Under the pieces are notes generated by a model that worked only from the letters and a program-made list of their open reading frames with translations, was not told the origin of the DNA and did no database searches. A stretch of DNA of 64,000 bases from Methylobacterium phyllostachyos (GTDB lineage Bacteria > Pseudomonadota > Alphaproteobacteria > Rhizobiales > Beijerinckiaceae): assembly GCF_900103445.1 (NCBI RefSeq), contig NZ_FNHS01000007.1, positions 62,001 to 126,000 on the forward strand. Reading direction: 5' to 3'. Position 1 is the first letter of the stretch, and each line of letters opens with the position of its first letter. This document shows positions 35,225 to 43,461 of this stretch, piece after piece. The translations under genes were made by a program, and so were the position numbers.

Positions 35225-36760
35225 TCAGCCGGCCGTGCCGGGAGACGCGAATGGATGGACGTTGCTCGCCTCTTCGCGCTCGGGCTGCGGGGCCAGGTCC
35301 TGGCCCTCGGCCGCTCCGCCCGGCTTGCGCCATCCGCGGCCGGAGCGTTTGAGCGCCTCGTACTGCTTCTGAAGCGTCGTTCGTGTCTCGCGGGCGATGT
35401 CGAGGGCACCCTGGACGAGGGCCCGCTCCGAGCGCTCGTTCTGCAGATCCTCGGCGAGGCGCCGGTTGGCGGCTTCGTACTCGATGCGCGCGGCCTCCTG
35501 CCGGTGAGTCAGCTGCTCGATCCGCTCGGTCAGGGCGGCGTTGCGGGACCCGGCCTGCTCCAGGGCGGCGTCCTTGGCGGCCAGCGCCTTGGCGAGCATG
35601 TCGCAGCGCGCATCGAGGTCGCTGCGGGCGCGCTGCATCTCCACGAAGCGCTCGGTCTGCCGGGCGAGGTCCTCCTGGACGGTCTCCAGGCGCCGCTCCG
35701 CCGTGACGCGGGCGATGTTGGTCTCCTTGAAGTTGCGCTCGGCGAGCCGGTGGGCCTCGTCCCGATCGCGCAGCTGCACGCGGGCTTGGGCGAGCAGCTG
35801 CTCGTTCGTGTCCGCCCGGTTGACGGCCGCCTCCAGCTTCATCGCCAGCGCCGAGCGCTCGGCGCGCAGGGTGGCCGCATCCGTTTCGAACTGGGCCTCC
35901 AGGCGGACCCGGTTCGCAGTCTCGGCGGCGAGCTGACCCTCGGCCACGCGGGCCTTCTGGCGCTCGGCCTCGACCGTGCCCTCGACGGCCCGATAACGGG
36001 CCTCCAACTCATCGAGGCGCAGGGTCTGCTCCTCGTTCTGGATCCGGAGGCGGCGGCTGTCCTGTTCGAGGGCCGCCAGGGTCTCGCGGGCCTCCAGCAG
36101 GTCATGCTCCGTCCGCGTCAGCGCACTGTCGGCGGCCTGAGCCTCGGCCCGCAGCGCCTTACCCTCGGAGACCAGCGCCTTGCCCTGCTCGATCTCGGCG
36201 GCGAGGCGACGCTCCAGGTTCTCGAAGGCCAGAACCCTGTCCCGGAGCTCGATCGCCTGGGCGGCCAGGGCGGTCTCCCGGGCCTGCAGCTGCTCCTCTG
36301 CCCGGGCCACCCGTGCCGAGGCCTCGGAGAACTCGTTCGTCAGGATAGAGATGCGGGCCGAAAGCTCGGCGGCCTCCAGCCGGACAGCCTTGCCGGTCTG
36401 GAATTCCTGGGCCAGCGAGGTCTCCAGCTCAGCGATGCGCATGCTGGCCCGCGGGAGCTCGTCGCTGATGCTGACGATCGGCTCGAGGATCGCCACGAAG
36501 TCGTCCTGCAGCGAGCGGATATCCTCCAGGCGGTCGACCATCGCGTCGATGCGCTGCCGCAGCATCTCGTCGCGCTTCCCGATCGCGTCGAGGGAGGAAT
36601 GATTGCGCTCGGCCAGGGCGGCCCGCTGGTTTGGCGCCTCGGGGGCCTGGCGCGAGCGCGCCTGCGGCATCGCCTGTGGCATCGCCGGCTCGGCCGCCGG
36701 ATGCGATTCGGACGTCCCCTCGGATGAGGAAAGCATGTTCCGGAAAGACGTCCACGCCAT
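35225..36760 (-). CDS. Long coiled-coil protein, crescentin/SMC-like architecture
   Basis: A 511-residue protein. A 50-residue N-terminal segment (TSFRNMLSSSEGTSESHPAA, Pro-rich) precedes a nearly continuous coiled coil from about residue 65 to 480 (for example RIAELETSLAQEFQTGKAVR, RLAAEIEQGKALVSEGKALR, LRLDELEARYRAVEGTVEAE). A Gly/Arg-rich linker and a short tail (ASNVHPFASPGTAG) end it. The ATG at 36760 is chosen for its GGGGAGAG ribosome binding site; the frame extends 32 codons further. The length and rod-like structure recall crescentin, but no diagnostic motif proves this. It heads a three-gene run whose upstream region holds a CtrA-type box. Confidence 0.78.
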   Translation of the reverse strand: MAWTSFRNMLSSSEGTSESHPAAEPAMPQAMPQARSRQAPEAPNQRAALAERNHSSLDAIGKRDEMLRQRIDAMVDRLEDIRSLQDDFVAILEPIVSISDELPRASMRIAELETSLAQEFQTGKAVRLEAAELSARISILTNEFSEASARVARAEEQLQARETALAAQAIELRDRVLAFENLERRLAAEIEQGKALVSEGKALRAEAQAADSALTRTEHDLLEARETLAALEQDSRRLRIQNEEQTLRLDELEARYRAVEGTVEAERQKARVAEGQLAAETANRVRLEAQFETDAATLRAERSALAMKLEAAVNRADTNEQLLAQARVQLRDRDEAHRLAERNFKETNIARVTAERRLETVQEDLARQTERFVEMQRARSDLDARCDMLAKALAAKDAALEQAGSRNAALTERIEQLTHRQEAARIEYEAANRRLAEDLQNERSERALVQGALDIARETRTTLQKQYEALKRSGRGWRKPGGAAEGQDLAPQPEREEASNVHPFASPGTAG

Positions 36761-37147
36761 TAACGAACTCTCCCCGCCCACAATCCGGGCAAATTTACTA
36801 AATCTTAATCTAACTAGACTGTCGAGAGATATTTTACATTTTACTTCGTACGCCACAGGTCAAGTCTAGAGCGTGCCTAAATGGAACGCGCCCGAAGCGG
36901 GAGACCCGGATAGCAGTTTCGCGCCGCGCCTTTTCGAGGCCGCCCCGCGGGGCGCACCGCGCGAGCCGGAGCCAAGGCCGCATCGCCCCATTAACGTGTC
37001 GTTAACGATTTACCGGACGTTAATAAATCAGTCCATGGCCCGATACTGACGAATCCCCGGCTACAGTTGCCCAGTTCAGACACCGGGCGGCGGGAACGGA
37101 GTCCACGGTCGCGGGCCGTCTGATGATGGGACGGGGGGAGAGTTGAG
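36761..37147. other. Divergent promoter region of the coiled-coil operon and an exported protein gene
   Basis: 387 bases without a gene. Next to the coiled-coil operon there is an AT-rich stretch (about 36790-36860: TTACTAAATCTTAATC and ATTTTACATTTTACTT) suited to a promoter. Further right lies a CtrA-type box and a second TTAA at 37020. The centre (36900-36960) is GC-rich and featureless. Confidence 0.6.
36991..37005. promoter_or_regulatory. CtrA-type site, TTAA-N7-TTAA
   Basis: The sequence TTAACGTGTCGTTAA is an exact match to the full CtrA consensus. It lies 231 bases upstream of the coiled-coil operon start and 143 bases upstream of the plus-strand gene at 37148. A further half-site TTAA lies at 37020-37023. 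CtrA is the alphaproteobacterial cell-cycle master regulator; binding here is inferred from sequence. Confidence 0.6.
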
Positions 37148-37825
37148 GTGACGGCGATCGTTCTGGTTGCGCCGGCTGTCGAGCCTCTTCGAGAGGGCAG
37201 GCGCTCGTGCGCGCCGCAGATCCTCCTGGCCCTGGGCTGGGTCGGACTGTTCGCCTACTGCGCCGCCTACCTGACCGAGGATATGCCGTTCCGGACATCG
37301 GCGCCCCAGGCGGTCGAAGAACCGGCCTTCGACCAGCCGGAGGACCTGCCGCGCCGCGAACTCGCGATGGCCAAGCCGGAAAACAAGCCGGAGGAGGCGA
37401 CGGATACCGCTGCGCGTGTCGCAGTCCCCGCATCCTCGGCCGCAATCGAAACGGCTTCCGCACCGACCTACACGGCTCTGCCGGCGCAGTCCGCCGCGCC
37501 GACCCCGGTGCCGCGTTCGGCCTCGACCGGTCCCGATTATGTCGGAACCTGGGGTCCGACCGCCGAGGCTTGCGCCACGCCGTCGCGCCGTCACGGCTAC
37601 CTGCCAGCCACGATCACGCTCGAGCGGGCCAGGGCCGGAGACACCACCTGCAGCTTTCGCGATCCGCACCGCGCCGGCAACGTCTGGTCCATGGCGGCCG
37701 ATTGCGCGGACCGCGATCGGCGCTGGTCGTCCCATGTCCGACTTGTCGTCGAGGGTGACCGCCTGACCTGGACCAGCGCCTGGGGCACATCCGCCTACAT
37801 CCGCTGCAACCGCCGCACCGGATGA
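37148..37825 (+). CDS. Membrane-anchored or exported protein with C-terminal Cys-containing domain
   Basis: A 225-residue protein with one hydrophobic segment (PQILLALGWVGLFAYCAAYL, about residues 22-42). A Pro/Ala/Glu-rich linker (about 45-130) leads to a compact domain of 90 residues beginning DYVGTWGPTAEACATPSRRH. It contains four cysteines (EACAT, TTCSF, ADCAD, IRCN) and a beta-rich pattern (LVVEGDRLTWTSAWGTSAYI). The domain resembles uncharacterised exported domains of Rhizobiales but no known family is certain. Likely topology is N-in with the domain in the periplasm. It shares a CtrA-type intergenic region with the coiled-coil operon. Confidence 0.65.
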   Translation: MTAIVLVAPAVEPLREGRRSCAPQILLALGWVGLFAYCAAYLTEDMPFRTSAPQAVEEPAFDQPEDLPRRELAMAKPENKPEEATDTAARVAVPASSAAIETASAPTYTALPAQSAAPTPVPRSASTGPDYVGTWGPTAEACATPSRRHGYLPATITLERARAGDTTCSFRDPHRAGNVWSMAADCADRDRRWSSHVRLVVEGDRLTWTSAWGTSAYIRCNRRTG

Positions 37826-37846
37826 GGCGCGGCGGTCGCGGCTGCC

Positions 37847-38140
37847 TCAACCGCCACCGCCGTTGCCGCCGGCGCCGCCGCTCCCCGTGGAGCCGACCCG
37901 CGACGGCTGATCCTCGTTGCCGGCGGCCGCCGAGTCCGTCTCGACCCCGTCGGCGGCGCGGCCGGTGGGCGAGTACGTGAAGGCTTCCTGATCGCCCGTG
38001 GAGTTGCTCTGCCGTGTGATGACGCCCGGGGCTCCGGGCGGGATGACGACCTGTGTGCTGGTTGGGGTCTCGACGACCTGCGCAAGGGCGGGGGTCGCCA
38101 GCGCCGCCATGACGGCCGCGGCAAGGGTCAAACGTGTCAT
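37847..38140 (-). CDS. Small exported Gly/Ser-rich protein
   Basis: A 97-residue protein with a signal peptide (MTRLTLAAAVMAALATPALA-Q). GGAGATTGGC precedes the ATG at 38140. The mature part is low in complexity (TQVVIPPGAPGVITRQSNST) and ends in a Gly/Asn-rich tail (GSGGAGGNGGGG). It has no cysteines or known motifs. It is convergent with the gene at 37148 and divergent from the acidic gene at 38554. Function unknown; a periplasmic or envelope location is inferred. Confidence 0.62.
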   Translation of the reverse strand: MTRLTLAAAVMAALATPALAQVVETPTSTQVVIPPGAPGVITRQSNSTGDQEAFTYSPTGRAADGVETDSAAAGNEDQPSRVGSTGSGGAGGNGGGG

Positions 38141-38553
38141 GCCAATCTCCTGATGCGTCGGACAGTCCGGAAAGGTCCGGGTACGTCGACCAACACGAGC
38201 AGCACAGCCGGGATCCGTTATTTGCATGCAATGGCATACATAACGTGCGCCACCACACGCCACTTACTTTCAGACACATCGTTTCTTTATTGATATCACG
38301 AACTTGTTATCGCTTCAGATTTTGATCGCCATTGCCGAAATCTTGTCATTGATCCCGTAAGAATAATACGTGATGCCCGATGAGGCTTGAAGGCCGGCGC
38401 AGCCTGCGCGATCCCGTCTTGGGACAACGCAACCGCAAACTCGGACACGACAGGCTAACCACCGCGCATCATCGTGCCTGCTTCGTCGCTTCGCAGGACG
38501 GCACAGGCCGGTTATTCGGATCGGGCCGGCCGAACGCGTCGAGGAGGCATCCG
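38141..38553. other. Divergent intergenic region
   Basis: 413 bases without a gene, with AT-rich patches (about 38270-38370) that may hold two divergent promoters. A GAGGAGG ribosome binding site is at 38540-38547. The stretch TTTGCATGCAATGGCATGC-like (38222-38240) has inverted-repeat character, but it is not assigned. Confidence 0.4.
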
Positions 38554-38766
38554 ATGTCCGATCCGAACGAACAGCAGCTCTCCGACGAGGAACTCGACCG
38601 ACTGGCGCGCAAGCTGTTTGCGGAGGTCCGCGCCGAGGACCCGGAGGCCAAGGCGGGACGGGCGCTGGAAAGCGCTGGCGCGGTGGCCGGCGAAGTCATC
38701 CCAGGGCTGCCCGACTGGCTTCTGTCCGATGACGACGTGGCGGATTCGGACGAGAGCGGCGACTGA
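38554..38766 (+). CDS. Small acidic cytoplasmic protein
   Basis: A 70-residue, strongly acidic protein (MSDPNEQQLSDEELDRLARK). A GAGGAGG ribosome binding site lies 7 bases before the ATG. The middle is helical (LFAEVRAEDPEAKAGRALES) and the end is Asp-rich (LSDDDVADSDESGD). No family is recognised. It is convergent with the response regulator gene 12 bases downstream. The frame is open far upstream but codon use supports only this part. Confidence 0.65.
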   Translation: MSDPNEQQLSDEELDRLARKLFAEVRAEDPEAKAGRALESAGAVAGEVIPGLPDWLLSDDDVADSDESGD

Positions 38767-38778
38767 TCGGGCCCGGCC

Positions 38779-39177
38779 TCAGGCGCCGTCCAGGCCCCGC
38801 GCCGTCAGCACGGCCCGCAAAGCCGTCGCGAGCGCCTCCGGCGTGAACGGCTTGCGCAGGAAGCCGGCGCCCATCGGCATCTCCCCCTCGGTCGGCCAGA
38901 CCATCCCCGACATGATCAGGATGGCGCGTTCGGGCCAGCGCGCCGCCACCGCCTTGGCGAGGGTGAAGCCAGTCAGTGGCTCGCCGGCAAGGTCCACGTC
39001 CGCCACCATGGCGACGAGGTCGGGCCGGGCGGCCAGATGGTTCTGCGCGGCCTCGACGGTCGAAGCCTCGGCCACGTCGTAGCCAGCCTCGCGCAGGGAA
39101 GCGGCCGCCGCCAGGAGCTGTACGGGATTGTCCTCGACCAGCAGCACGGCAGGCTGCGGCGCAAGCGCGTCCGCCAT
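38779..39177 (-). CDS. Single-domain response regulator
   Basis: A 132-residue receiver protein without an output domain. It has the acid pair VLLVEDNPVQ, a phosphoacceptor at D60 (VAMVADVDLAG) and the lysine in FLRKPFTPEAL. GGAGACCCCG precedes the ATG at 39177; the longer frame upstream lacks support. It resembles the receiver at 33719 in type but is clearly a different protein. Stand-alone receivers of this kind often work in phosphorelays or cell-cycle circuits in alphaproteobacteria. It has no kinase neighbour. Confidence 0.88.
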   Translation of the reverse strand: MADALAPQPAVLLVEDNPVQLLAAAASLREAGYDVAEASTVEAAQNHLAARPDLVAMVADVDLAGEPLTGFTLAKAVAARWPERAILIMSGMVWPTEGEMPMGAGFLRKPFTPEALATALRAVLTARGLDGA

Positions 39178-39430
39178 CGGGGTCTCCAAAGGGGGGTCTC
39201 CAAGCGACCCATGCCGTGTCAACGCGGCCGGGGCCGATTGTGTCGCTTCGCCGGCAGTCACGTTGCTGTGGCAGTCCCGGAGCGCAGCTCCACGGCGGCG
39301 AACCAGAACGGGGGATCGCGAGTTAGGGAACCTCGCGAATCGCCCGGCCGACGGAGGCCTCTCCTGCAAGCGGCGGTGCCGCGGGATTCGTGGAGCGGCT
39401 CCGAGAGGGCCCGATCGCCGGGGAGATCAG

Positions 39431-40144
39431 ATGCGGCAGGTGAAATACAGGCTGAACGAGCCGGGCCTGCGCCCGCGGCGCACGCGGCTCGAGATCCCGG
39501 GCTGGGCCGGCAATCCGGAGCCGCGGGTCGATGGCGCGCAGGAATATGCCTGGCACTGCATTCCCTTCTCGGAGGCGGCCAAGGCGGGAATCGAGCTGTT
39601 CTATCCCTACGCGGCCGAGCTGCGCGTCAGCACGCGGGAGGGCCAACTGGTCTTCGAGGGCGATTTCGGGCCACCGCTCGAGCCAGGCCTCCAATGGCCA
39701 CCGTTCCGCAGTTTCGGGGACGCCTACTACACCTATCAGATCCTCCTCGACCTGAAGGTGGAGGAGGGCTGGGCGATTCGGACCGAGCCGCACCCGCGCT
39801 TCTACACCGATCGGAGCGGGACCGTGCCGATCGCCGTCCCGGCGCTCCTGCGTCACTGGTGGCCGATGATGTACTTCATGGTGTTCAAGGCCCCCGACGA
39901 GGGCCGGACCCATGTGTTCCGCCAGGGCGAGCCGTTCATGCAGGTCACCGTCGTGCCGGTGGATGCAGAGTTCGACCTCGTGCCGATGCCCGAGGACGAG
40001 GCCGCCGAGCGCGAATTGCAGTCCCGGCGCATCTACGCGAGCCGGCAGACGCTGGCGGCGGATTCGCAATGGACCTCGGCGACCAACACGGTGTTCGACG
40101 GGACCTACCGGCGCATCCTGGGGGCGGCCAAAAGCCAAAGCTGA
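39431..40144 (+). CDS. Conserved-looking protein of unknown function
   Basis: A 237-residue protein (MRQVKYRLNEPGLRPRRTRL). The ATG at 39431 has GGGGAGATC close upstream; the same frame is open further but not coding in character. It is rich in aromatic residues and prolines: HCIPFSEAAKAGIELFYPYA, LQWPPFRSFGDAYYTYQILL and LLRHWWPMMYFMVFK. No signal peptide, membrane helix or catalytic motif is evident. It has the composition of a compact enzyme-like fold of the kind found as an uncharacterised family in several alphaproteobacteria. No function is proposed. Confidence 0.65.
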   Translation: MRQVKYRLNEPGLRPRRTRLEIPGWAGNPEPRVDGAQEYAWHCIPFSEAAKAGIELFYPYAAELRVSTREGQLVFEGDFGPPLEPGLQWPPFRSFGDAYYTYQILLDLKVEEGWAIRTEPHPRFYTDRSGTVPIAVPALLRHWWPMMYFMVFKAPDEGRTHVFRQGEPFMQVTVVPVDAEFDLVPMPEDEAAERELQSRRIYASRQTLAADSQWTSATNTVFDGTYRRILGAAKSQS

Positions 40145-40151
40145 CGGAAGG

Positions 40152-40174
40152 CGGCGGGGGACGCGCCCCCGCCG
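40152..40174. terminator. Strong GC hairpin between convergent genes
   Basis: CGGCGGGGG (40152-40160), loop ACGCG, CCCCCGCCG (40166-40174): a perfect 9-bp stem between the ends of genes at 40144 and 40182. There is no T-run, so termination is plausible but not assured. Confidence 0.45.
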
Positions 40175-40181
40175 GGGCTGC

Positions 40182-40565
40182 TCAGTACCCGTACGGGACG
40201 TAGTACCCGTGATGATGGTGATGATGGTGGTGGTACCGCCGGAAGTACCGGTGATGGTGATGATGGTGGTGGTAGTACGGTCCGTAGAACCGGTGGTGGT
40301 GATGATGATGGTGGTAGTAATACTGGGCCTGCTGGACTGTCGCATCACCGTCTGAGGCGGCCGAGAGGGGCTGGGCCTGCGACGCCGCCGCGTCGGACTC
40401 CTTGAGGAGCGCCACGGCATCGGGGATCGGCTTCAGGAGGTCGGCATAGCTCTCGGCCTGCATCGCGGCCTGCAGCCGGACCGGAGCCGGCATGGCGGCC
40501 TGGGCCGGATCGACGGCGGCCAGAAGGGTGACGGCCCCGACGAGGCCAGCGACTGTCTTGTCCAT
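40182..40565 (-). CDS. Exported polyhistidine/tyrosine protein
   Basis: A 127-residue exported protein. A signal peptide (VAGLVGAVTLLAAVDPAQAA) is followed by a helical part (VRLQAAMQAESYADLLKPIP) and then a tail of three histidine runs of 7, 7 and 8 residues, separated by Tyr/Phe/Arg/Pro spacers (AQYYY, RFYGPYY, RYFRRY) and ending GYYVPYGY. GGGAGCC precedes the ATG at 40565. Such tails bind transition metals (Ni, Co, Zn, Cu), so storage, buffering or sensing in the periplasm is likely (inference). The tract is pure His codons of CAC/CAT and is unlikely to be a sequencing artefact. An EcfG-like promoter may drive it. Confidence 0.8.
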   Translation of the reverse strand: MDKTVAGLVGAVTLLAAVDPAQAAMPAPVRLQAAMQAESYADLLKPIPDAVALLKESDAAASQAQPLSAASDGDATVQQAQYYYHHHHHHHRFYGPYYHHHHHHHRYFRRYHHHHHHHHGYYVPYGY

Positions 40566-40624
40566 TGACGGGCTCCCTGGAGGAACAGCGCACCGGTCAC
40601 GGGGACCGCAAGTCGCGCGCGGCC

Positions 40625-40653
40625 GGAAACCCTGTACCCGCCGAAAGCGTTCC
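40625..40653 (-). promoter_or_regulatory. Candidate EcfG-type promoter GGAAC-N17-GGTTT
   Basis: On the minus strand GGAAC (40653-40649) is followed after 17 bases by GGTTT. The Methylobacterium general stress sigma factor consensus is GGAAC-N16/17-CGTT; one base differs. It lies about 60 bases upstream of the His-rich gene start. Confidence 0.35.
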
Positions 40654-40981
40654 AGTTCAGCGGCCGTCGAAGGGCTCACCACCTTCACATTCCCGGCAGA
40701 AGCGGAGATATTGGCCGCCGCCCGATCACAATCTGGTGGCGATCATCTTTTGTGACATAAAATTAAGTCGCTCATTTCCGGAGCCGCATTGGCGCCTTTA
40801 GCTTGCGCAGGTGGTGCGGATTTGAGCGATATCGGCATCCACACTCGTCCACCCCGTAGGACGACGAGCGAGACAGGTTTGTGGTCCCGGAGGGCCGCCC
40901 GCTTGAAGGGGCGCGGGTTTCCATTTCCAAGCGGACGATCGAACTCGCGTTTCGCCCGCTGCGCAGACAGTGGCCGCGGAG

Positions 40982-41173
40982 CCCCCTCGCCCCGCTTGCG
41001 GAGAGAGGGCGCGACGACCTCGTCGGCGCAGCGAGGCGGCAGCCGAGGGTGAGGGGGCGGCTCAGGAGGAGCCTCTCCGGGGCCGCCCCCTCACCGCCGC
41101 TCCGGCTGCGCCTCCGCTTCCCGCACGGACGACGAGGTCCGTGCGGGCCTCTCCCCGCGTGCGGGGAGAGGGA
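40982..41173. repeat. GC-rich nested inverted repeat
   Basis: The 549-base gene-free stretch 40690-41238 is mostly occupied by this element. The inner arms GAGGGTGAGGGGGCGGC (41045-41061) and GCCGCCCCCTCACCGC (41082-41097) pair closely. The outer arms CCCTCGCCCCGCTTGCGGAG and GGCCTCTCCCCGCGTGCGGG pair less well. No open frame of protein character overlaps it. It lies upstream of the His-rich gene and downstream of the PaoC-type gene and could also end transcription. Confidence 0.6.
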
Positions 41174-41238
41174 GGCGCCGCGGGCTTCAGGCTCGAAGTG
41201 TGAACAACGTACCCCGCAGGAAGAGGCGCCCCCCGCGA

Positions 41239-43458
41239 TCAGGCCGCATCCGGCATGCGGTCGATCAGCTTGTCGAGGGTGATCGGGTACTCCCGAACCC
41301 GGATGCCGGTGGCGTTGTAGACCGCATTCGCCACCGCGGCGGCGATCCCCGAGATGCCGAGCTCACCCACGCCCTTCGCCTTCATGGGCGAGGACATCGG
41401 ATCGGTCTCGTCGAGGAAGATCACCTCCTGGTGCGGGATGTCGGCATGGACCGGCACCTCGTAGCCGGCGAGATCGTGGTTGGCGAAGAAGCCGCGCTTC
41501 GTGTCGACCGCCAGCTCCTCCATCAGGGCCGCGCCCGTGCCCATCACCATCCCGCCGATCACCTGGCTGCGGGCCGATTTCGGGTTGAGGATCCGCCCGG
41601 CCGCGCAGACCGCCAGCATCCGCCGCACCCGCACCTCGGCGGTGTCAACATCGACGCCGACCTCGACGAAGTGGGCCCCGAAGGTCGAGACCTGCTGCGT
41701 CTTCGAGAACTTGCCGAACTCGATCGAATCCTCGGCGACCAGTTCCCCGTCGGACGCGGCCTGGGCCAGCGGGATGGCGCGGTTGCCCGCCCGGACCTCA
41801 CCATCCTCGAACACCGCGTCGGTCGCGTTGAAGCCGAGCTTCTGCGCGATCGACTCGCGCAGCTTCACGCAGGCCGCGTAGACGCCCGCGGTCGAGGAAT
41901 TGGCACCGAACTGCCCCCCGGATCCGGAAGAAACCGGGAAGTCGGAATCGCCCAGCCGCACCACGACCTTCTCGAGGGGCACGCCCATCATCTCGGCCGC
42001 GGTCTGCGCGATGATCGTGTAGCTGCCAGTGCCGATATCGGTCATGTCGGTCTCGACCGTGACCGTGCCGTCGCCGCCGAGCCGCACCCGGGCGCCCGAC
42101 TTCATCACCATGTTGTCGCGGAAGGCCGCCGCCATGCCGAGGCCGACGAGCCATTGCCCGTCCCGGACCTGACCAGGCTTCGGGTTGCGCTTGGCCCAGC
42201 CGAATTTTTCTGCGCCGAGCTTGAGGCAGCCGACGAGATCGCGGTGGGAGAAGCGCAGGTCCGGCTCGGTCGGGACGACCTGGGTGTCGTTGCGGATGCG
42301 GAACGCCACCGGATCGAGGCCGAGCTTCTCTGCCATCTCGTCCATGGCGACTTCGAGCACCGCCAGCCCCGGAGCCTCGCCGGGGGCGCGCATGGCGTTG
42401 CCCTCCGGCAGGTCGAGCCGGGCGAGCTTCATGGCGGTCAGGCGGTTCTGGCCCGCATAGAGGTACTTGGTCTGGTTCACCGCCGTCTCGGGACCACCGT
42501 CCGGCAGGTTGCCGGACGTGCTCTCGTGCGCAATCGCCGTGATGGTGCCGTCCTGGGTCGCGCCGATGCGGACCCGCTGGATCGTGGCCGGCCGGTGCGT
42601 GGTGTTGTTGGCGATCAATGGGCGCGTCAGTGCCACCTTCACGGGCCGCCCCGTGGCCTTGGCGGCGAGCGCCGCCAGCACCGCGTCGGCGCGCACGAAC
42701 AGCTTGCCGCCGAAGCCGCCGCCGACATAGGGCGCGTCGAGCCGGACCTTCTCCTTCGGCAGGTCCAGCATCTTGGCGAGGCTGCCATGGCCCCAGCCGA
42801 TCATCTGGTTGGACGTCCAGAGCGTGACCCTGTCGCCCGCCCAGGCCGCCACGGTGGCGTGCGGCTCCATCATGGCGTGGCTCTCGTCGGCGGTCCGGTA
42901 GGTCGCGTCGAGCGTCACCGGGGCCTGCGCGAAGGCGCCCTCGAAATCGCCGATCCGCTCCTCGCCGTTGCCGCCGCTGCCCTCGCCGCTGTCGGCCGGG
43001 ACGGGCTCGGCGGTCTTCGCCTCCGTGGCGAGGTCGAACTTGCCGTCTTCCGGGGCGTAATCGACCTTCACCAGGAAGGAGGCAGCGCGCGCCTGCTCGA
43101 AGGTCTCGGCCACCACCACGGCGATCGCCTGATGGTAGTGCTGGATCACGTCGCCGCCGAACAGGTAGGCGACGTTCATCACGCCGCGCTCGATCCGGGG
43201 CGTGTCGAGGGTGGTGACCACGCCGATCACCCCGGGGGCCTGCCGGGCGAGAGCCGTGTCGATGCTGCGCACCCGGCCCTTGGCGATGGACGAGCCGAGC
43301 ACGTAGCCGTAGGCGGCGTCCGGCGCCACGTCGTGGCGCTCGTAGGCGTAGGGCGCGGTGCCGGTGGTTTTGAACTTGCCATCGATCCGGTCGGTGGGCT
43401 TGCCCACGACCTTGAGACGATCGATCGGGTTCGGGCCGGCGGCGGTGTCGAACTTCAT
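41239..43458 (-). CDS. paoC: Periplasmic aldehyde oxidoreductase, molybdenum-binding subunit
   Basis: A 739-residue xanthine oxidase-family catalytic subunit. N-terminal DRLKVVGKPTDRIDGKFKTT is followed by the molybdopterin domains, VGGGFGGKLFVRAD and the near-C-terminal KGVGELGISG whose glutamate (about E699) is the catalytic base. The order and neighbours match E. coli PaoC, which oxidises aromatic aldehydes to acids with molybdopterin cytosine dinucleotide. There is no signal peptide of its own, as expected for a subunit carried by the Tat signal on PaoA. It follows paoB by 3 bases. No PaoD-like chaperone gene is in the window. Confidence 0.9.
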   Translation of the reverse strand: MKFDTAAGPNPIDRLKVVGKPTDRIDGKFKTTGTAPYAYERHDVAPDAAYGYVLGSSIAKGRVRSIDTALARQAPGVIGVVTTLDTPRIERGVMNVAYLFGGDVIQHYHQAIAVVVAETFEQARAASFLVKVDYAPEDGKFDLATEAKTAEPVPADSGEGSGGNGEERIGDFEGAFAQAPVTLDATYRTADESHAMMEPHATVAAWAGDRVTLWTSNQMIGWGHGSLAKMLDLPKEKVRLDAPYVGGGFGGKLFVRADAVLAALAAKATGRPVKVALTRPLIANNTTHRPATIQRVRIGATQDGTITAIAHESTSGNLPDGGPETAVNQTKYLYAGQNRLTAMKLARLDLPEGNAMRAPGEAPGLAVLEVAMDEMAEKLGLDPVAFRIRNDTQVVPTEPDLRFSHRDLVGCLKLGAEKFGWAKRNPKPGQVRDGQWLVGLGMAAAFRDNMVMKSGARVRLGGDGTVTVETDMTDIGTGSYTIIAQTAAEMMGVPLEKVVVRLGDSDFPVSSGSGGQFGANSSTAGVYAACVKLRESIAQKLGFNATDAVFEDGEVRAGNRAIPLAQAASDGELVAEDSIEFGKFSKTQQVSTFGAHFVEVGVDVDTAEVRVRRMLAVCAAGRILNPKSARSQVIGGMVMGTGAALMEELAVDTKRGFFANHDLAGYEVPVHADIPHQEVIFLDETDPMSSPMKAKGVGELGISGIAAAVANAVYNATGIRVREYPITLDKLIDRMPDAA

Positions 43459-43461
43459 GGC

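Noticed and set aside
40201..40355. Trinucleotide/dinucleotide-like repeat (GATGATGGTG-type) read as a microsatellite
   Set aside because: It is explained by the polyhistidine codons of the exported protein on the minus strand.
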